Assembly (NCBI GenBank): GCA_050741915.1
Contig: JBOGEX010000029.1
Span: 1-10,640 of the forward strand
From: JACCTH01 sp050741915
Lineage (GTDB): Bacteria > Actinomycetota > Acidimicrobiia > Spongiisociales > ZC4RG35
Length of the DNA stretch: 10,640 bases
Direction: 5' to 3'
Of this stretch, positions 1-6,164 are shown in pieces. Position numbers and translations under genes: made by a program. The notes beneath the pieces are model-generated. The model saw only the letters and a program-made list of their open reading frames with translations, was not told the origin of the DNA and did no database searches. Numbering within the stretch: position 1 is the stretch's first letter; each line of letters starts with the position of its first letter.

Positions 1-800
1 AGAACGCCGACTTCGGCATCATCAACCACACCTTCTCGAAGGCCATCCGCCCACCCACCGAGCAACAGACTTGGAGTTGTGTCACCGTGGCCGGATCGCC
101 GACAGCCATCAAGATCATGCACTCGGGGATCGAAGGCAACACCCCGGTGTTGATGGAGAACTTGGCCCTGAGCGGCGTCTCCCGCTTGGTGGAGGTGTCC
201 GAAGGCGCTCTGGTCAACGGGCAGACGCTGCTCCGACGAATGGACTTTGATCAGGTTGGACTCAACTGTGGGTCATCGTCGGGGCCCGACCTGTTCAGCG
301 ACGACAACGGGAACTTTCACGAGGCCGACATTCAGATCCTGGCCCGTTCCCTCGTCACCAAGGGGTGTGGAACCCAACTGTTCTGCCCGAACTCGTCAGT
401 TACCCGGGGTCAGATGGCGGCCTTCCTGGTGCGGGCCCTGGGCCTTCCGGCTGCAACCACCGATTTCTTCGGGGACGATCAGGCCAGCCAGTTCGCGGGA
501 GATATCAACGCACTGGCCGTGTGGGAGATAACTAAGGGATGCGCTCCCGGAGCTTTTTGTCCAGACGGGTTTGTCACCAGGGGGGAGATGGCCGCATTCC
601 TAGTGCGGGCTTTAGGCCTTGCCCCCTCATCGGTCGATGCCTTCTCCGACGACCAGAGTTCGGTGTTCGCGGCCGACATCAACGCCTTGGCCGCCGCCGG
701 CATCACCAACGGCTGCGCCGCCGACCAGTTTTGTCCCGGGAGCACGGTGACAAGGGCACAGATGGCCTCCTTCATCGTTCGAGCGATGGGTCTCAGCTAA
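1..800 (+). CDS. S-layer-homology repeat surface protein, C-terminal part (5' end outside window)
   Basis: The frame is open from the first bases (codons begin at position 3) to TAA at 798-800, so the GTG at 87 is only an internal codon and the true start lies upstream. The product ends in three S-layer-homology-like repeats beginning at 294, 468 and 642, an exact period of 174 bases (58 residues). Each has an F-x-DD opening, an 'ADIxxLA' or 'GDINALA' helix, a G-C-x5-C-P loop and a closing 'VTRxxMAxFxVRALGL' helix. SLH repeats usually anchor exported proteins to the cell envelope. The C-x5-C pair in every repeat suggests a disulphide, as expected outside the cytoplasm. The roughly 95 residues before the repeats match nothing I recognise, so the enzymatic or structural role is unknown. 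An aminotransferase gene follows after 21 bases and may be co-transcribed. Confidence 0.85.
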   Translation, partial: NADFGIINHTFSKAIRPPTEQQTWSCVTVAGSPTAIKIMHSGIEGNTPVLMENLALSGVSRLVEVSEGALVNGQTLLRRMDFDQVGLNCGSSSGPDLFSDDNGNFHEADIQILARSLVTKGCGTQLFCPNSSVTRGQMAAFLVRALGLPAATTDFFGDDQASQFAGDINALAVWEITKGCAPGAFCPDGFVTRGEMAAFLVRALGLAPSSVDAFSDDQSSVFAADINALAAAGITNGCAADQFCPGSTVTRAQMASFIVRAMGLS

Positions 801-821
801 TCACCTAGGCTCGCTCGGGCC

Positions 822-1985
822 GTGAGCCGGATCTACTTGTCACCCCCCGAGCTGGGCGCGGCCGATCGGGAACATATCGCCGCTGCCCTCGACGAGGGGT
901 GGATCGCCCCGGTCGGTCCCCAGATCGATGCCTTCGAACGAGAGCTGGCGGAGGCGACGGGCCGCGCTCGGGCGGTGGCTTTGTCGAGTGGGACGGCGGC
1001 CCTCCATCTCGCCCTGATCGCCGCCGGGGTGGGCGAGCGTGATCGAGTGCTGGTGTCGACATTGACATTCGCAGCCACGGCCAACGCCGTTCGCTACGTG
1101 GGCGCCGAACCGGTCTTTGTCGACAGCGACTTGACGAGCTGGAACATGGATCCAGACCTGTTGGGGACAGAGTTGGATGGGGGCGTCCAGCGGGGGGAGC
1201 CTTACAAGGCGGTGATCGCCGTCGACCTCTACGGCCAGTGCGCCGATTACCGCCAGATCGAAGGAATCTGCCGGAACTACGGAATGCTTCTGATCAGCGA
1301 TGCCGCCGAGGCGCTCGGAGCGGAGTTCGAGGGACGGCCGGCGGGGAGCTTCGGCGAAGCCGCCGTCTTGTCTTTCAACGGCAACAAGATCATCACCACG
1401 AGTGGTGGAGGAGCTTTGGTCACCGATCGGTCGGGATGGGCGGACCAGGCCCGGTTCCTGGCGACGCAGGCCCGCGACCCGTTTCTTCACTACGAACATT
1501 CACAGCTCGGGTACAACTATCGATTGAGCAACCTGCTGGCTGCCCTGGGAAGTTCGCAACTATCCGACCTCGGTCGACGGGTTGGGATTAGGCGGGCCCA
1601 CAACCGGGCCTATCGGGAGGGCCTCGCGGATCTACCCGGAGTTGAGTTCATGCCGGAGATCGAAGGCAGTAGATCGACCTTCTGGCTGACGGCTCTGACG
1701 ATTGATCCGGACCTGGCCGGGACCGACCGGAGCACCGTCATCAACCTCTTGGAAAGCCATGACATCGAGGCAAGACCGATATGGAAACCGATGCACCTGC
1801 AACCGCTCTATCGAGGCTGCTCGTCGGTTGGAGGAGCGGTGGCGGCCCGGCTTTTTGAGACTGGGCTTTGCCTTCCCAGCGGATCCTCGCTAACCGCTGA
1901 CGGTCGAGACCGTATCATCAGCCTCGTCCGCGAGCGGATTTCATCCTCATCCACCACGAGTCGAGCCCAACGACCAGCAACGTAA
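822..1985 (+). CDS. PglE-like DegT/DnrJ/EryC1 sugar-nucleotide aminotransferase
   Basis: This is a 387-residue PLP-dependent aminotransferase that probably transfers an amino group from glutamate to C4 of a UDP-4-keto-6-deoxy sugar in the cytoplasm. Visible family features are the 'YLSPPEL' start, 'SSGTAALHLAL' (residues 55-65, phosphate binding), D160 in 'DAAEALGAE' (PLP pyridine contact), K189 in 'FNGNKIITTSGGG' (Schiff-base lysine), and 'TQARDPFLHYEH' followed by 'LGYNYRLSN'. The last two strings closely resemble Campylobacter PglE, the UDP-bacillosamine-pathway aminotransferase, as I remember it. Exact sugar specificity is inferred. The GTG start is chosen because the conserved N-terminus follows at once. 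There is no clear Shine-Dalgarno, and a TAGGCT hexamer lies at 806-811. The last 20 or so residues are a Ser/Thr-rich tail that overlaps the convergent membrane gene. No dehydratase or acetyltransferase partner of the bacillosamine route is in view. Confidence 0.9.
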   Translation: MSRIYLSPPELGAADREHIAAALDEGWIAPVGPQIDAFERELAEATGRARAVALSSGTAALHLALIAAGVGERDRVLVSTLTFAATANAVRYVGAEPVFVDSDLTSWNMDPDLLGTELDGGVQRGEPYKAVIAVDLYGQCADYRQIEGICRNYGMLLISDAAEALGAEFEGRPAGSFGEAAVLSFNGNKIITTSGGGALVTDRSGWADQARFLATQARDPFLHYEHSQLGYNYRLSNLLAALGSSQLSDLGRRVGIRRAHNRAYREGLADLPGVEFMPEIEGSRSTFWLTALTIDPDLAGTDRSTVINLLESHDIEARPIWKPMHLQPLYRGCSSVGGAVAARLFETGLCLPSGSSLTADGRDRIISLVRERISSSSTTSRAQRPAT

Positions 1986-2625
1986 AGCCGAGACCTAAAA
2001 ACAGCGCTCCGGCAGCGGTGGAGGCTCGTCCCGCGATCCGCGCCCAGACCGCCACGAGCACCAGGTGGCGGATCAGCCAGTAGCGGTCGCGCGGGGGCAA
2101 CGCAGCAACCGCCACGGCTCCGGCCGCCCCGATCACTGCTCCACTCCTTCGCCCGCCATCGAGGATCACGACTATCGCCAGTAGGGCCCCCGCCATTCCG
2201 GCGCCAAGCCGGCTTTGGGAAAGAATCCGCCACGGATAAACGCCTGCGGCGAACGGAGCAGCTATCCCCAGAAGCACCGAGATCAATTCGGTGTCGGGAA
2301 CAGTCGCCCAGGCCCCTCCGACCGATACCAACCCGATCCAGGGAGTCTCGTCTCTCCGGGCGCCAAACAATCCGGCGAGTGAGCCGGCCACGACGATGAC
2401 CACCGCCACCAAGAGCGGCTCCCAAAGCAAAAGGATCTCAGGCAGCCAACGAGGCTTGATGAGCGTTAGGCCCACCAAACCCGTAAGGGAAAAGACCAAC
2501 CCCCAGTCGGGCCGCAAGGACCTCAAGAGGTAGGCAGCCGCAAGCCCGCCCAGCCCAAAAAGGAGGCCAGCCAAGAGCTCGATGGGCAGCATCAGATAGG
2601 TGAACGCCTGTCCCATGCAAGCCAA
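1918..2625 (-). CDS. Uncharacterised multi-pass membrane protein
   Basis: The 235-residue product is almost entirely hydrophobic, with about seven to nine candidate membrane segments, including 'LLAGLLFGLGGLAAAYLL', 'LLVAVVIVVAGSLAGLFG', 'GAGMAGALLAIVVIL' and 'GALFLGLGFTLLVVGL'. Short basic or polar loops separate them (for example RSLRPDW, GARRDETPW, PPRDRYW). I recognise no family. Two starts are possible. TTG at 2625 has AGAAAGG (read on the minus strand) five bases upstream, and ATG at 2616 lies three codons later with a 14-base gap to the same site. I chose TTG for the ribosome-site spacing. The 3' end overlaps the aminotransferase gene tail-to-tail by 68 bases (1918-1985). The gene diverges from vapB, with only 35 bases between the starts, so the two share a control region. 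Confidence 0.72.
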   Translation of the reverse strand: MACMGQAFTYLMLPIELLAGLLFGLGGLAAAYLLRSLRPDWGLVFSLTGLVGLTLIKPRWLPEILLLWEPLLVAVVIVVAGSLAGLFGARRDETPWIGLVSVGGAWATVPDTELISVLLGIAAPFAAGVYPWRILSQSRLGAGMAGALLAIVVILDGGRRSGAVIGAAGAVAVAALPPRDRYWLIRHLVLVAVWARIAGRASTAAGALFLGLGFTLLVVGLDSWWMRMKSARGRG

Positions 2626-2636
2626 TTCTACCTTTC

Positions 2637-2654
2637 TAGTATCTACTATATACT
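2637..2654. promoter_or_regulatory. Divergent promoter and candidate VapB operator
   Basis: This is an AT-rich island in GC-rich DNA between the membrane gene and vapB. It contains TAGTA-TC-TACTA at 2637-2648 (perfect 5-base arms) and the overlapping AGTAT-N7-ATACT at 2638-2654. VapBC complexes typically bind such palindromes to autorepress. TATACT at 2649-2654 is a good -10 element for vapB. On the other strand TATAGT (2650-2645) or GATACT (2643-2638) could serve the membrane gene, so one operator could control both. The operator role is inferred; the repeats are visible directly. Confidence 0.5.
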
Positions 2655-2660
2655 TCTATC

Positions 2661-2906
2661 ATGGCGTTGAGCATCAAGAATGACGAGGCTGACCGTTTAG
2701 CCCGAGAGCTTTCGGAGCTGACGGGTGAATCCATCACCGAAGCGATCGTTGTCGCCCTCCGGGAACGGCTGGCCAACCAGAGGCGACGACCCGGCCTCGA
2801 AGCGCGGCTGCAGCGGCTGGTGGCCGAGCTGGAAGTCTATCCCGTGCTCGATGAAGGCCCGCCCGACAAGCTGATTGGCTATGACCAGCGGGGACTTCCC
2901 GATTGA
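2661..2906 (+). CDS. vapB: VapB family antitoxin (Rv0623-like transcription factor type)
   Basis: The 81-residue antitoxin begins 'MALSIKNDEADRLARELSEL' followed by 'TGESITEAIVVALRERL', the characteristic N-terminus of the actinobacterial VapB group annotated as Rv0623-like transcription factor. The N-terminal half should form the DNA-binding dimer and the C-terminal half ('VLDEGPPDKLIGYDQRGLPD') should wrap the VapC toxin. The stop overlaps the vapC start by four bases (TTGA, 2903-2906), giving tight translational coupling. No Shine-Dalgarno precedes the ATG. Instead TATACT ends exactly six bases upstream, which suggests a leaderless transcript beginning at the ATG. Confidence 0.92.
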   Translation: MALSIKNDEADRLARELSELTGESITEAIVVALRERLANQRRRPGLEARLQRLVAELEVYPVLDEGPPDKLIGYDQRGLPD

Positions 2907-3334
2907 GAGAGATCGTCGTCGACACTTCGGCCGCGATGGCAGTCCTTGCCGCCGAACCCGACGGTGACGCCGTTGCCAACTTCCTCGATACCGCAGACCG
3001 GCGGGTGATGTCGGCGGCAACGGTGGTCGAGCTCGGTATCGTTCTCTCCGCTCGTTTCGGGCCGGTGGGCACCGGGATTCTCGAACGCTTTTTGCGGGCG
3101 GCCGAAGTCGACGTGGCTGCTATCGACCGAGAACAAGCCGATTTGGCGATCGATGCCTGGCAACGGTTCGGTCGGGGAAATCATCCGGCCAACCTCAACT
3201 ACGGCGACTGCTTTACCTATGCCTTGGCCGCGGTCGAGAACTCGGCGATCCTGTGCACCGGCGAGGACTTCTCACAAACCGACCTTCCGGTCGTGCAACC
3301 TGATCGGCGAGACCCCTTCTCGCGAGCGGACTGA
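2903..3334 (+). CDS. vapC: VapC toxin, PIN-domain ribonuclease
   Basis: This is a 143-residue PIN-domain protein, the usual VapC size. VapC toxins are Mg2+-dependent endoribonucleases that cut tRNA or rRNA when not held by VapB. The acidic metal-binding residues appear intact: D7 in 'IVVDTSA', E43 in 'TVVELGIV', D102 in 'NYGDCFTYALA', and D122 or D127 in 'TGEDFSQTD'. It should therefore be active. The TTG start at 2903 sits inside the vapB stop (ATTGA) and keeps the conserved D7 at its normal distance from the N-terminus. The pair forms a complete type II module. The target RNA cannot be told from sequence. Confidence 0.92.
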   Translation: MREIVVDTSAAMAVLAAEPDGDAVANFLDTADRRVMSAATVVELGIVLSARFGPVGTGILERFLRAAEVDVAAIDREQADLAIDAWQRFGRGNHPANLNYGDCFTYALAAVENSAILCTGEDFSQTDLPVVQPDRRDPFSRAD

Positions 3335-3457
3335 CGCCCGATGCAACGTGGCATGCCCGGGGTTGTAGTGCGCGGATTCTCGCGCCAAGCGCGCTCCTGA
3401 CGGCAACACCCCATATCGGTCGGGGCGATACCCGATCGATGCCGGGCGCATACCCAC

Positions 3458-3486
3458 TTGTTTCGACTCCATCGGCCTCTCAAAAT
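3458..3486 (+). promoter_or_regulatory. Candidate promoter for the exported protein gene at 3493
   Basis: TTGTTT (3458-3463) and CAAAAT (3481-3486) are separated by 17 bases. The first three bases of the -35 consensus match, and four of six match in the -10. Transcription would start near 3493, the ATG itself. The remaining 158-base gap after vapC (3335-3492) is GC-rich with short self-complementary GCGC stretches and no other clear signal. Confidence 0.4.
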
Positions 3487-3492
3487 GACGGG

Positions 3493-4029
3493 ATGGAGTG
3501 GAGGGGTGGGATTCATCGAAGGTCTGCTGCCGTCGTCGCGGCCTTGGCGGCTTGCCTCCTTCCGGCGCTGCCGGCGAACGCCCACAACGGCGAGCACCCG
3601 GTAAGCATCGCCTCCGCGGAAGCCGTCGGCCCCTACCACCTCTCAGCGTGGACCTCGGAGGGATTCTCGAATGGAACGATTCCAATCGCGGTCCATATCA
3701 CCGGATCCGAGGCCCAAAACGTCTTGGCTGTGAAGCTCCGTCTCGACGACGGATCGACCGTCAGCCTGTCGCCCCCCAACGTCGCCAGCCCGTTCGCCTG
3801 GACGGGGGTCACGCAAGTTTCTGGTGGGCACCGTACAGCCGTCATCGAGGTGATAGACGCCGGCGGTTCGTATCAAAGCAGCCCCCTGGGTTTCCAGGTT
3901 GCAGTCGCCGGGTGGGGACTTGCCATCCTCCTAGGGCTATTCGCCGTCCAGGCGATTGCGTTCTTCGTTTGGCTTTTGGGGCGAACTATCCGTGTATGGA
4001 GTCGCCAGCCAGTGACGGTCAGTAGATAG
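3493..4029 (+). CDS. Small exported, membrane-anchored protein with HNGEH N-terminal motif
   Basis: The 178-residue product has an N-terminal export signal (RR at 9-10, hydrophobic 12-26, 'ANA' before H31), a soluble part of about 105 residues with alternating beta-type pattern, and one hydrophobic helix at about 139-162 followed by a basic tail. Topology should be outside-facing with a C-terminal anchor. The predicted mature N-terminus is 'HNGEHP', a possible metal-binding site. However, 'LAAC' at 18-21 also fits a lipobox, and cleavage there would make a lipoprotein instead. The fold may be like the YtkA/FixH or CopC beta-sandwich families, but I see no decisive motif. An upstream in-frame ATG at 3439 would add 18 residues. 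The 3493 start is preferred for its proper signal peptide and a -10-like element six bases before it. A membrane gene follows after 18 bases and is probably a partner. Confidence 0.72.
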   Translation: MEWRGGIHRRSAAVVAALAACLLPALPANAHNGEHPVSIASAEAVGPYHLSAWTSEGFSNGTIPIAVHITGSEAQNVLAVKLRLDDGSTVSLSPPNVASPFAWTGVTQVSGGHRTAVIEVIDAGGSYQSSPLGFQVAVAGWGLAILLGLFAVQAIAFFVWLLGRTIRVWSRQPVTVSR

Positions 4030-4047
4030 GAAAGAAAGGGTTAAGCA

Positions 4048-4608
4048 GTGGCCGATATTGCATATCCGGCGAGAGTCGGAGGACAGGGACGGTTTATCGA
4101 TCGGGTCAATACCGATTGGCATGAGCGATTCATGTGGTTCTACATGGCAGTGGTGGTTCTCCATTGGGTCGAGCACATTTCCCAGGCCGCTCAAATCTGG
4201 ATCATGGGCATGCCTCGGCCGGAATCCCTGGGTGCCCTCGGCTTGGCGGCCCCCTGGTTGGTGAAGACCGAGGTGCTCCACTTTGGCTACGCGTTGTTCA
4301 TGCTGGCCGGTTTGTTCCTTTTACGGCCCGGATTTGTGGGAGCCGCCCGCACCTGGTGGACCGTTTCCCTGGTGATTCAGAGCTGGCACTTCATCGAGCA
4401 TTCGCTGCTTCAGCTCCAGGCAATCCTCGGGTTCAACTTCTTCGGATCCCAGGTTCCCGCCTCGATCGTGCAGCTGTGGGTGCCGAGGCCGGAGCTACAC
4501 CTCATATACAACGCCATCGTCTTCCTCCCGATGATCATCGCCGCCTGGATGCACTCGCACCCGAAACCGGAGGTGGCGAAGCAGCTCCAGTGCACCTGCG
4601 GCACCTGA
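4048..4608 (+). CDS. Four-helix membrane protein with paired HxxEH motifs
   Basis: This 186-residue membrane protein has four likely transmembrane helices (about 28-52, 68-92, 101-128 and 150-168). Its striking feature is a set of histidines and acids in or next to the helices: H39-W-V-E42-H43, H78, H114-F-I-E117-H118, H151 and H169/H171, plus a C-terminal C182-T-C184. The repeated HxxEH pattern in helices 1 and 3 looks like a symmetrical metal or haem site, but no known membrane oxidase, desaturase or hydroxylase signature matches, so no reaction is assigned. HxxEH also occurs in pitrilysin-type zinc peptidases, whose fold is unrelated. The GTG start has AAAGGG seven bases upstream. It follows the exported protein gene by 18 bases and is closed by the terminator at 4636-4664. 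Confidence 0.8.
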   Translation: MADIAYPARVGGQGRFIDRVNTDWHERFMWFYMAVVVLHWVEHISQAAQIWIMGMPRPESLGALGLAAPWLVKTEVLHFGYALFMLAGLFLLRPGFVGAARTWWTVSLVIQSWHFIEHSLLQLQAILGFNFFGSQVPASIVQLWVPRPELHLIYNAIVFLPMIIAAWMHSHPKPEVAKQLQCTCGT

Positions 4609-4635
4609 TCCACGCACTTTCAGCTCTAATTAGGG

Positions 4636-4664
4636 AGAGGCCCTACGGCACCCGGAGGGCCTCT
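4636..4664 (+). terminator. Rho-independent-type hairpin
   Basis: GAGGCCCT (4637-4644) pairs perfectly with AGGGCCTC (4656-4663). An extra A-T pair (4636/4664) makes nine pairs around an 11-base loop, followed by TTCTCATT. The T-run is short. It lies 28 bases after the HxxEH membrane gene and separates it from the flavoenzyme gene. Confidence 0.7.
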
Positions 4665-4733
4665 TCTCATTCAGCCTGAGATTCCCGAACGCCCTGCGAC
4701 CGGCATAGCCAAGCGCGAGGAGATAGAAGCATC

Positions 4734-6128
4734 ATGACCAAAGGTCCAAAGACCGACGTCCTCATAATCGGTGGGGGGCCGGCGGGATCGGCAACTGCCA
4801 TGAGATTGCTCGAACGCGGCATCAAGCCGATGATCGTGGAACGGGAGCAGTTCCCCCGCTTTCACATCGGCGAGGGGATGACGGGCGAGCTTGGCGCTCT
4901 GGTCCGCGAGCTGGGGATCGCCAATCTGCTCCCCCGCGAGCACCACACCATCAAGCAGGGAGTGCGCGTCTTCGGTACAAAGGGCAACCCCGACTGGTGG
5001 GTCCCGGTCATGCAGCGCACCCCCGACAAGGAATTGCACGAGGTCTTCACCTACTCGGTCCGGCGCAGCGTCTTCGATCAGATCATGCTCAACGAGGCCC
5101 TCCGCCGGGGAGCCGACCTCATCGAAGGGCGAGCGATCCAGCCGCTGATGGGCGACGACCAGACGACGGTGACCGGTGCCAGGATTCGAGTCGACGACGG
5201 CGAGGAGTACGACATCGGCGCCGAGATCACGCTCGACTGCTCGGGCCAAGCCACCTTCCTCGCCAACCGGAAGGCCACCGGACCCAAGTACCTCGGGTCC
5301 TACGACAAGCAAATCGCCCTCTTCTCCCAGGTCGCGAACTACCGGCGGGACGAAGGTCCCGGCCGTGAGCTCGCCCCCGGTAACACCCACATCTTCTATC
5401 AGAAGAAGTATCACTGGGCCTGGGCGATCCCCCTCGACGACGAGATCACCAGCATCGGCATCGTCGTTCCTGCCCAGACGTTCAAGGACTCTGGACTCAG
5501 CCAGCATGACTTCATCTGCGAGAAGCTCCGAACCCTCAACGCGGGTCTAAGTGACCGGATCCCAGTCCCCGAGCTGGTGGAAAAGCCTCACGTCGTACCT
5601 AACTATTCATTTCAGGTCCGCAAGTTTGCCGGCCCCGGATACATCTGCGTCGGTGATTCCCACCGTTTCATCGATCCGATCTTCTCATTTGGCCTCTATG
5701 TCGCGGTAAAGGAGGCGGGCCTGGTGGCGCCGGAGGTGGCACGCTGGCTGAGCGGTGAGGGGCGCGACTCCGACAACCCGTTCCAGGCTCACATGCTCCA
5801 TACCGAGCGGGCAATCGACATGCTCGAAGACCTGATCGACACCTTCTGGGAGAACCCACTTGCCTTTGCGGTAATGGTGCACGACAGGTTCCGCCACCAG
5901 GTGCTCGACATGTTCGCCGGGCGGATTTACGACGGAATGCCGGTCCTCGACCGCGACCTGGCCGTGGCTGCGTTTTGCAAGCTGCTGAAGCGAGAACGCG
6001 TCTACGACGAGGACGGGGAGTTCTCGATCCCGATCGGGTCGAGATACCACGCCGAGCGGGCTCCCCTCTGGAACTCTCAGCTCACGGACATCGAGAGTAC
6101 CGAGCGTTGGCTGGCTGACTCGGCCTGA
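4734..6128 (+). CDS. FAD-dependent halogenase-like oxidoreductase
   Basis: The 464-residue flavoprotein has an N-terminal dinucleotide fold ('IIGGGPAGSATA', residues 11-22; E36 for ribose) and the hallmarks of flavin-dependent halogenases (PF04820-type): 'FPRFHIGEG' (40-48), K74 in 'TIKQGVRVF' at the place of the catalytic lysine, W228-A-W-A-I-P233 (the WxWxIP motif), and G307-D-S with 'FIDPIFSFG' (312-320). Such enzymes use FADH2, O2 and chloride or bromide to make hypohalous acid, which the lysine delivers to an electron-rich substrate. The usual GES after FPRFHI is GEG here, so a non-halogenating monooxygenase or reductase role (geranylgeranyl-reductase-like) remains possible. AGGAG lies 11 bases before the ATG. 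An antiporter homologue follows after 36 bases, probably in one transcript. No carrier protein, flavin reductase or biosynthetic assembly line is in view. Confidence 0.82.
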   Translation: MTKGPKTDVLIIGGGPAGSATAMRLLERGIKPMIVEREQFPRFHIGEGMTGELGALVRELGIANLLPREHHTIKQGVRVFGTKGNPDWWVPVMQRTPDKELHEVFTYSVRRSVFDQIMLNEALRRGADLIEGRAIQPLMGDDQTTVTGARIRVDDGEEYDIGAEITLDCSGQATFLANRKATGPKYLGSYDKQIALFSQVANYRRDEGPGRELAPGNTHIFYQKKYHWAWAIPLDDEITSIGIVVPAQTFKDSGLSQHDFICEKLRTLNAGLSDRIPVPELVEKPHVVPNYSFQVRKFAGPGYICVGDSHRFIDPIFSFGLYVAVKEAGLVAPEVARWLSGEGRDSDNPFQAHMLHTERAIDMLEDLIDTFWENPLAFAVMVHDRFRHQVLDMFAGRIYDGMPVLDRDLAVAAFCKLLKRERVYDEDGEFSIPIGSRYHAERAPLWNSQLTDIESTERWLADSA

Positions 6129-6164
6129 CCGTGGAGCGCCTCGGGCGCCAGTCGAGGTACCGAC

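Noticed and set aside
87..89. GTG as the start of the SLH protein
   Set aside because: The same frame is open to the left edge with protein-like codons, so this is an internal valine and the gene is cut by the window.
3335..3492. Small RNA or tRNA after vapC
   Set aside because: Short GCGC self-complementary runs are expected at this GC content, and no cloverleaf or T-loop sequence is visible.
4671..5507. Long minus-strand open frame (278 codons) opposite the halogenase-like gene
   Set aside because: It is a shadow of a clearly conserved plus-strand flavoprotein and has no domain or low-complexity-free pattern of its own.
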